Below, in pieces: positions 32,322-36,942 of a stretch of DNA of 36,942 nt. The DNA comes from Candidatus Aminicenantota bacterium (lineage in GTDB: Bacteria > Acidobacteriota > Aminicenantia > UBA2199), in contig JAHELQ010000004.1 in NCBI GenBank assembly GCA_024644125.1, positions 843 through 37,784 on the forward strand, written 5' to 3'. Within the stretch, counting starts at the first letter, position 1; each line of letters opens with the position of its first letter. Position numbers and translations under genes: made by a program. The notes below the pieces were generated by a model, which saw only the letters and a list, made by a program, of their open reading frames with translations, did no database searches and was not told the origin of the DNA.

Positions 32322-33655
32322 GTCGAAAAGTTATTGTCATCGGCGCGGGCCTGGCGGGAATCGAAGCGGCGTACCAGGCGGCCAAACTCGGCATAGACGT
32401 TGACCTCTATGAAATGCGCCCGAAAAAACAAACAGAAGCCCATACAACCCCGTACGCGGGTGAATTGGTCTGTTCCAATTCCCTCGGATCAATCGAGGAG
32501 ACCAGCGCCTCCGGCCTTTTGAAGAAAGAACTGGAAATGCTGGACTCCTACTTCCTGAAATTCGCGTACAAACACCGGGTTCCTGCCGGCAGTAGCCTGT
32601 CTGTTGACCGGGTGACTCTGGCGCAAGACATTTCCAATGATATTCAATCTATAAAAGGCGTCAATTTTATCAATGAAGAGGTCACAGAGATACCGGCCGC
32701 CGACGATGACCAAATCGTCATCATCGCTACAGGCCCGCTAACCTCCGGCGACTTCGCCCAGGCGCTCACCAAAGTGACCATGCGCAAAAACCTGTTTTTC
32801 TTCGACGCCACCAGCCCGATTATTCACGCGGACTCCATTGACATGTCAAAGGTGTTCAAAGCCTCCCGCTACGACAAGGGCGAAGCGGACTTCATCAACC
32901 TACCGCTGGACGAAGCCCTGTACCAGGAGTTTGTCAAGGCGTTGATCGAGGCGGAAACAGTGGAAGTCAAAGATTTCGAGCAAAATTTATTCTTCGAATC
33001 CTGCCTCCCAATCGAGGAGATCGCCCGCAGAGGCGAAAAATCCCTCGCGTTCGGCCCCCTCAAGCCGGTTGGTCTGGAGAACCCTTCCACCGGCGTCATT
33101 CCGCACGCGGTGGTGCAGTTGCGGCAGGACGACCTGCAAAACCACTTCTACCAGATGGTTGGCTTTCAAACCCGCCTTAAGTGGGGTGAACAGAAACGAA
33201 TATTCCAGATGCTACCTGGATTGGAGCACGCTGAATTCGAACGTTTCGGCCGCATGCACCGCAATTCCTATATTAACGCTCCTTTGATCATCAATAAATT
33301 TTATCAATCCAAAATCCGGGACAACCTCTTTTTCGCCGGCCAGATCAGCGGCGTGGAGGGTTATGTGGAATCCATCGCGTCGGGACTTTCCGCCGGGATC
33401 TACGCCGCCCGTAAACTACTGGGATTGCCCCTCTGCAATTTTCCCAATGAAACAGCCATCGGTTCCCTGGTCAATTACATTTCCCAGGCGGACTGGAAGG
33501 ATTTCCGGCCCACAAAATTTACCTTCGGCCTCCTGCCGGAACTCCCCAAAGGCGACCATTACCGGCACTTCCGTAAGAAAAAATTCAAAAAGGAGATGAA
33601 GGCAAAAATCGCGCTGGAAGCCCTCGACAAATGGTTGAAGAAGGCCGCTACCTAG
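32318..33655 (+). CDS. trmFO: Folate-dependent tRNA (uracil-54-C5) methyltransferase
   Basis: This 445-residue flavoprotein makes ribothymidine at position 54 of tRNA using methylenetetrahydrofolate. The FAD motif is VIGAGLAGIEAAYQAAKLG (7-25), followed by LYEMRP. The two family cysteines are present: C52 in ELVCSNSLGS and C229 in FESCLPIEE. Other signatures are MRPVGL-like LKPVGLENP, GFQTRLKWGEQ, RMHRNSYINAP and GQISGVEGYVES. Length and order match. The start overlaps topA (ATGA) and the end overlaps the tyrosine recombinase by 25 bases. The topA-trmFO-xerC order is known from many bacteria, which strengthens all three calls. Confidence 0.97.
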   Translation: MSRKVIVIGAGLAGIEAAYQAAKLGIDVDLYEMRPKKQTEAHTTPYAGELVCSNSLGSIEETSASGLLKKELEMLDSYFLKFAYKHRVPAGSSLSVDRVTLAQDISNDIQSIKGVNFINEEVTEIPAADDDQIVIIATGPLTSGDFAQALTKVTMRKNLFFFDATSPIIHADSIDMSKVFKASRYDKGEADFINLPLDEALYQEFVKALIEAETVEVKDFEQNLFFESCLPIEEIARRGEKSLAFGPLKPVGLENPSTGVIPHAVVQLRQDDLQNHFYQMVGFQTRLKWGEQKRIFQMLPGLEHAEFERFGRMHRNSYINAPLIINKFYQSKIRDNLFFAGQISGVEGYVESIASGLSAGIYAARKLLGLPLCNFPNETAIGSLVNYISQADWKDFRPTKFTFGLLPELPKGDHYRHFRKKKFKKEMKAKIALEALDKWLKKAAT

Positions 33656-34515
33656 ACGAGTACCTGGATTACATCCGGGACATCAAAAAATTCTCAGACA
33701 ATACAATCAAAGCCTATCGCCAGGATATCCAGCAATTTATCGGCTATTTCGAAGAGCACGCGATTCCGGTGGCGAAGGACACAATCCGGGACTTCATCGT
33801 CGAGATTTTTTACCGCACAGGTCAAAAATCCACAGTCTCCCGCAAGATCTACGCCGTCAAATCCTATTTCACCTACATGCACCGCAAGGGATACATTCCC
33901 AAAAACCCGTTCGACGGCATCTCCAGTCCAAAAGTCGATAAAAAAATCCCCCAGATCCTGACCGTGAAGGAGATGCTCACATTCCTGGACCGCCTCCCGG
34001 AGAGAGACCTCCTGGAAATCCGCAACAAAGCGATGTTTGAATTTCTCTACGCCACCGGATTGAGGATTTCCGAACTGACCAATCTCAAGGACAGCGATAT
34101 ACAATTCGGCGAATGCCTGGTGCGGGTCCTGGGCAAAGGTAAAAAAGAGCGCATCGTCCCCTTCAATCCCAAAGCCCGCGACCTGTTGCTCCGCTATCTG
34201 CAATTGACCCGTAAAGAGTTTCCCCACCAGCAAGCCTACGTATTTCTGAATTCCCGGGGCGGTAACATCACCGAGAGGTCGGTGGAGCGGATTCTTCAAA
34301 AGGTCTACAATGAATTGATGGATTCACCCAAACACGTCTACCCCCATCTCTTCCGCCACTCCTTCGCGTCCCACCTGCTGCAACGGGGGGCCAACCTGCG
34401 GGTGATCCAGGAGTTGTTGGGCCATTCCAACCTGGCCACCACCGAAAAATACACCACCCTCAACTACTCGGACCTCCTGAGGGTCTACCAGAAGTTCCAC
34501 CCCAGAGGCATGTAA
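33631..34515 (+). CDS. xerC: Tyrosine recombinase XerC/XerD type
   Basis: This 294-residue site-specific recombinase has an N-terminal SAM-like core-binding domain (about 5-95) and a catalytic domain (about 105-290). Catalytic residues are all present: R145 (ATGLRISEL), K169 (GKGKKERIVP), H239 and R242 (HLFRHSFASH), H265 (LLGHSNLATT) and nucleophile Y274 (EKYT). Xer enzymes resolve chromosome dimers at dif. I name it xerC because it follows trmFO, as in many genomes, although sequence alone does not separate XerC from XerD. The start lies 25 bases inside trmFO. This is a housekeeping gene, not a sign of a mobile element. Confidence 0.92.
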   Translation: MVEEGRYLDEYLDYIRDIKKFSDNTIKAYRQDIQQFIGYFEEHAIPVAKDTIRDFIVEIFYRTGQKSTVSRKIYAVKSYFTYMHRKGYIPKNPFDGISSPKVDKKIPQILTVKEMLTFLDRLPERDLLEIRNKAMFEFLYATGLRISELTNLKDSDIQFGECLVRVLGKGKKERIVPFNPKARDLLLRYLQLTRKEFPHQQAYVFLNSRGGNITERSVERILQKVYNELMDSPKHVYPHLFRHSFASHLLQRGANLRVIQELLGHSNLATTEKYTTLNYSDLLRVYQKFHPRGM

Positions 34516-34521
34516 ACCGGC

Positions 34522-35496
34522 ATGAAGAAAAAAATCCTGTCCATCGCCTTGCGAATCTTCATCAGCGTTGGATTACTGGGATATTTCCTTGTCACCATGG
34601 CCCAAAAAAACGGCGGATTCCGTCCCGCCGCCACGCGGCTTCTGGAAGCCTTCGCTCACGCTCAACTCTATTGGCTCCTACCGGCAGCATTACTCCATAT
34701 CGTGGGCTTCACCCTCATCAGTTTCCGTTGGAAGCTACTTCTCAAGGCACAAGATGTCGAAGCGGGGTTCGGCCGGTTGTTCCAATACTACTTCATGGCG
34801 GCGTTTTTCAATCTGGTGCTTCCGTCCTCTATCGGCGGCGACGCGGTCCGCGCCATGGAGAGTAGACGACTGACAGGTACGGCCACCACCTCCGTAACAG
34901 TCGTCATTGTGGAGCGCATGACCGGCTTGATGGCGTTGATCCTCATCTCCGCAACCGCGTTCGCGGTGAAACTATCGGGAAATATACACCAGGCAGGTGG
35001 TATCCTACTCTTCCTGCTTTTTGGCGCCGCCGGGTTCATCATCATCATTGGCCTCATCCACCCAAACGTCTCCGTCCGGTTCATCCCTCTGGCGAAAAAA
35101 TTATTGCCATCCAGACTCCATCTACTCATGCAAGCGGCCATCGACGCCGTAACCGCCTATTACCGGCAGCCCCTCTATTTTTTCTCCGGCCTGGCGGTGA
35201 GCGTTGTCTTCCAACTCAATATGGTTCTCTACTATTACCTGATCGCCCGGGCGCTCCAGCAAAACCCCAACCCGCTCGACTTCGCCATGAAGATCCCGCT
35301 CATGATATTCCTGCTCATGGTAATCCCAGCCATCAACGGATTGGGTGTTCGCACCGCCGGTTTCAAAGAACTCATGAATTTCCCTGCGGCAGGCGCCATC
35401 GCCGCAGAGATGATCGACCTCGGCCTACGCATCGCCTTCGGTCTGGCAGGCGGCCTGATCTACCTCTTCCACCGCCGCACCCCGCCATCCCCCTAA
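34522..35496 (+). CDS. LPG-synthase-type polytopic membrane protein (UPF0104)
   Basis: This 324-residue protein has about eight hydrophobic segments and no soluble domain. It matches the membrane half of lysylphosphatidylglycerol synthases and the UPF0104/AglD-like family: RWKLLLKAQ, FFNLVLPSSIGGDAVR near 95-110, VERMTGL near 131, and the IPAINGLGVRTAGFKEL segment near 270-287. Stand-alone members are thought to move or modify lipids or lipid-linked glycans; the substrate here is unknown. It starts six bases after the recombinase stop and closes the HU operon. No clear terminator is seen after it. Confidence 0.88.
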   Translation: MKKKILSIALRIFISVGLLGYFLVTMAQKNGGFRPAATRLLEAFAHAQLYWLLPAALLHIVGFTLISFRWKLLLKAQDVEAGFGRLFQYYFMAAFFNLVLPSSIGGDAVRAMESRRLTGTATTSVTVVIVERMTGLMALILISATAFAVKLSGNIHQAGGILLFLLFGAAGFIIIIGLIHPNVSVRFIPLAKKLLPSRLHLLMQAAIDAVTAYYRQPLYFFSGLAVSVVFQLNMVLYYYLIARALQQNPNPLDFAMKIPLMIFLLMVIPAINGLGVRTAGFKELMNFPAAGAIAAEMIDLGLRIAFGLAGGLIYLFHRRTPPSP

Positions 35497-35791
35497 GCGG
35501 TCAAAACCGGAACCTCGCAGATCTGCATCTTCAACAAATTAAACCGTAAAAATAAATGATAAAAAAAGTTATTCCCGATTTTCCTTGCGTATGAGTAGAA
35601 CTTATCGCGATTTTTTTTACTTGCGCGTACATTTTATCGACTCCCCGTATAATTCCCCTTCGCTCACCGCCGCGCCGGTCGCTGAAAAAGAAGAATCTTC
35701 TCCTCTACACGTCCTGCGCGGCGGAAATCGTTCTATTATTTTGAAAGCCGAATCACTCTTCGCAGGAACCATTCTTCGACAGGAGAGTTAT

Positions 35792-35823
35792 CCTGGCATC
35801 CTGGCATCCTGGCATCCTGGCAT
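35792..35823. repeat. Tandem octanucleotide repeat, four copies
   Basis: Four perfect head-to-tail copies of CCTGGCAT lie in the intergenic region about 90 bases upstream of the predicted promoter of the EnvC-like gene. Such a tract can change copy number by slippage. Confidence 0.9.
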
Positions 35824-35912
35824 CGAGAGAGGAATCATCGTTGCCTTCGGGAAAAAACGCGGACAAAAGAATGGGCGGGTGGGTGGAAATTGTGGAGGGG
35901 TGGATTTAACGC

Positions 35913-35941
35913 TTTATCTATTGGTGCCGATGTCGTATAAT
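35913..35941 (+). promoter_or_regulatory. Predicted promoter of the EnvC-like gene
   Basis: The -35 is TTTATC (35913-35918), the spacer 17 bases and the -10 a perfect TATAAT (35936-35941). The leader to the ATG at 35981 is about 33 bases. Confidence 0.5.
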
Positions 35942-35980
35942 AGCTTTTTGTTGCAATGTGGCATTTTTTGAGGTAGAAGG

Positions 35981-36942
35981 ATGAGGATTTTTCCAATGAG
36001 GAATTTTAGCGGCTCGATAAAACGCGGGGGCGTGCTGTTGGTTTTATGGTCGATCATGGTTGCGGCCGGTTTTGGGGAAGATGTCGATAGCAGACAAAAA
36101 CTCAACGCCATCAGCCGCCAGGTGGAAGACATCAATCAAAAATTGGATCGTTTGAAAGACGAAAAAAAATCGATCTTGAACGACATATACTCGATCGAGT
36201 TGAATTACGAGAAGGAAAAAATCGAGAGCAACCGTATCGGCGTACAATTAAAATTGGTGTCGGACCGGATCCAGATAAAAACGCGACAAAAAACCCGTCT
36301 GGTTCTCGAGATCGATCAATCCCATCATAAAATCCGCAAATTGATCCGCATTCTTTATAAAGTGGGCGGCCACACCTACCTGAAACTCTTTACCCGGGTC
36401 AACAACATGACACAATTGTTCAGGAACTACCAATATTTTGTCTCCCTGATCAACCTGCAGATGGGCGAGCTCGATAAAGTCAAGAAAAACATGGCTGAAT
36501 TGGAGCAGGTCACATCCCAACTGGAGGAGCAACAGGGGCGGTTGGTCACATTGAAGCAGGAAAAAGATGATTCGCTGCGGAACATCGCAGCGTTGAAGCA
36601 GCGGAAATTGACCTTGATCAAAGAAATCAACAAGGATAAGAAAGATTACAGCACCCTACTGGACGAGCTCAAATACGAAGCCGAAAGCCTCAACCAGATG
36701 ATCACCGGCAGCACCACAAAACGGCATTTTCACATCGAGAACATCGACAACCTGTTGGGTAAGTTGATCTGGCCGCTCAAAGGTAAAATTATCTCCAGCT
36801 TTGGCAAACAGCGAAGCAGCCAATTCGGCACCTATATTCTCAATAACGGTATCAAGATTGAACCTTCCGGTTCGAATGAGATTCACGCCGTGTATTCCGG
36901 CGAAGTGGTGTTTTCCGATTATTGGAAAGGGTATGGCAATCT
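35981..36942 (+). CDS. EnvC-like coiled-coil LytM protein, 3' part cut by window edge
   Basis: I translated this from the sequence; it runs off the right edge after 320 codons. A signal peptide (about residues 1-31, ending AAGFG) is followed by a long charged coiled coil to about residue 250, then the start of a LytM/M23 domain (LIWPLKGKIISSFGKQ). The metal-binding HxxxD expected in active M23 peptidases reads NNGIKIEP here, with both ligands replaced, as in EnvC and other non-catalytic LytM factors. The VYSGEVVFSDYWKGYGN segment matches EnvC-type proteins. It most likely activates a septal amidase in the periplasm. The ATG has GAGGT six bases upstream. Confidence 0.88.
   Translation, partial: MRIFPMRNFSGSIKRGGVLLVLWSIMVAAGFGEDVDSRQKLNAISRQVEDINQKLDRLKDEKKSILNDIYSIELNYEKEKIESNRIGVQLKLVSDRIQIKTRQKTRLVLEIDQSHHKIRKLIRILYKVGGHTYLKLFTRVNNMTQLFRNYQYFVSLINLQMGELDKVKKNMAELEQVTSQLEEQQGRLVTLKQEKDDSLRNIAALKQRKLTLIKEINKDKKDYSTLLDELKYEAESLNQMITGSTTKRHFHIENIDNLLGKLIWPLKGKIISSFGKQRSSQFGTYILNNGIKIEPSGSNEIHAVYSGEVVFSDYWKGYGN

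Larger units (their letters stand above)
35497..35980. other. Intergenic region of 484 bases before the EnvC-like gene
   Basis: It contains a perfect 10-base palindrome GCAGATCTGC (35517-35526), a TATAAT at 35649-35654 without a good -35, a four-copy octanucleotide tandem repeat (35792-35823) and the promoter at 35913-35941. The 128-codon frame running through it is not protein-like. I see no RNA gene or canonical terminator. Confidence 0.55.

Noticed and set aside
33694..34299. 201-codon minus-strand frame antisense to the recombinase gene
   Set aside because: Shadow of a gene whose full catalytic set is present on the plus strand.
33631..34515. Tyrosine recombinase as a sign of an integrated element
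   Set aside because: It follows topA-trmFO with overlapping codons, the normal housekeeping Xer context; no att repeats or phage genes nearby.
35585..35971. 128-codon plus-strand frame through the tandem repeat
   Set aside because: No ribosome site, erratic composition, and the predicted promoter for the next gene lies inside it.
1..36942. tRNA, rRNA, CRISPR arrays, insertion sequences and riboswitches
   Set aside because: Scanned by eye on both strands; no cloverleaf-type TPsiC motif in the gaps, no regularly spaced repeats, no transposase, and leaders before biosynthetic genes are too short for riboswitches.

Overview
The window is a gene-dense stretch (roughly 50% GC, estimated by eye) of a diderm bacterial chromosome. 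The outer-membrane evidence is a TolC-family channel, a 926-residue protein with a predicted C-terminal beta-barrel, lipoproteins with clear lipoboxes, and an EnvC-like LytM protein at the right edge. The FGAM synthase is the ~1250-residue form typical of clostridia, and the organism has TrmFO, so I place it in a non-proteobacterial diderm lineage (for example Aminicenantes/Acidobacteriota-like or Spirochaete-like). That placement is inference only. I see no phage, insertion sequence, CRISPR, rRNA or tRNA.

Layout. 1-1453 (minus): a partial DUF362 protein and a CPBP-family membrane protein. 1667-6739 (plus): purL and rarA, abutting. 6755-10220 (minus): a three-gene signalling operon (HD-GYP response regulator, membrane sensor kinase, single-domain receiver). 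10560-11048 (plus): a DUF1232 protein. 11058-17737 (minus): an IscR-like Rrf2 regulator, a TPR lipoprotein, a small orphan protein, pcrA-type helicase with an exported Pcm, and a TolC-family protein. 18090-19079 (plus): a cyclophilin-FKBP fusion lipoprotein. 19114-21520 (minus): polyprenyl synthase, CYTH protein and nucleotidyltransferase, with overlapping start and stop codons. 21601-22026 (plus): YjbQ. 22003-23103 (minus): a D-threonine aldolase/D-serine dehydratase-like PLP enzyme. 23219-27567 (plus): an orphan protein, trxB and the large outer-membrane protein. 27989-35496 (plus): seven tightly packed genes (HU, Usp, dprA, topA, trmFO, xerC-type recombinase, LPG-synthase-type membrane protein). 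35981-end (plus): the EnvC-like protein, truncated by the window.

The most unusual signal is regulatory. Sigma70-type promoters can be read in front of most transcription units, nearly always with a 17-base spacer. In several cases (13215, 16087, 21520, 23103, and less securely 21601 and 11471) the -10 box lies only 6-9 bases before the ATG and no clear, correctly placed Shine-Dalgarno sequence is present, so these mRNAs should be leaderless or nearly so. Other genes have AGGAGG-type sites. These promoters also correct several starts: long ORFs here open at TTG or ATG codons that belong to a -35 box, to a Shine-Dalgarno sequence, or lie upstream of the promoter.

Most genes are housekeeping: purine synthesis, replication-fork repair, topology, tRNA methylation, recombination and redox. 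Less ordinary are the dual-family immunophilin lipoprotein, a methyltransferase with a signal peptide, an outer-membrane protein with a damaged metallopeptidase motif, and the polyprenyl synthase-CYTH-nucleotidyltransferase operon. I did not find a convincing new multi-gene system.
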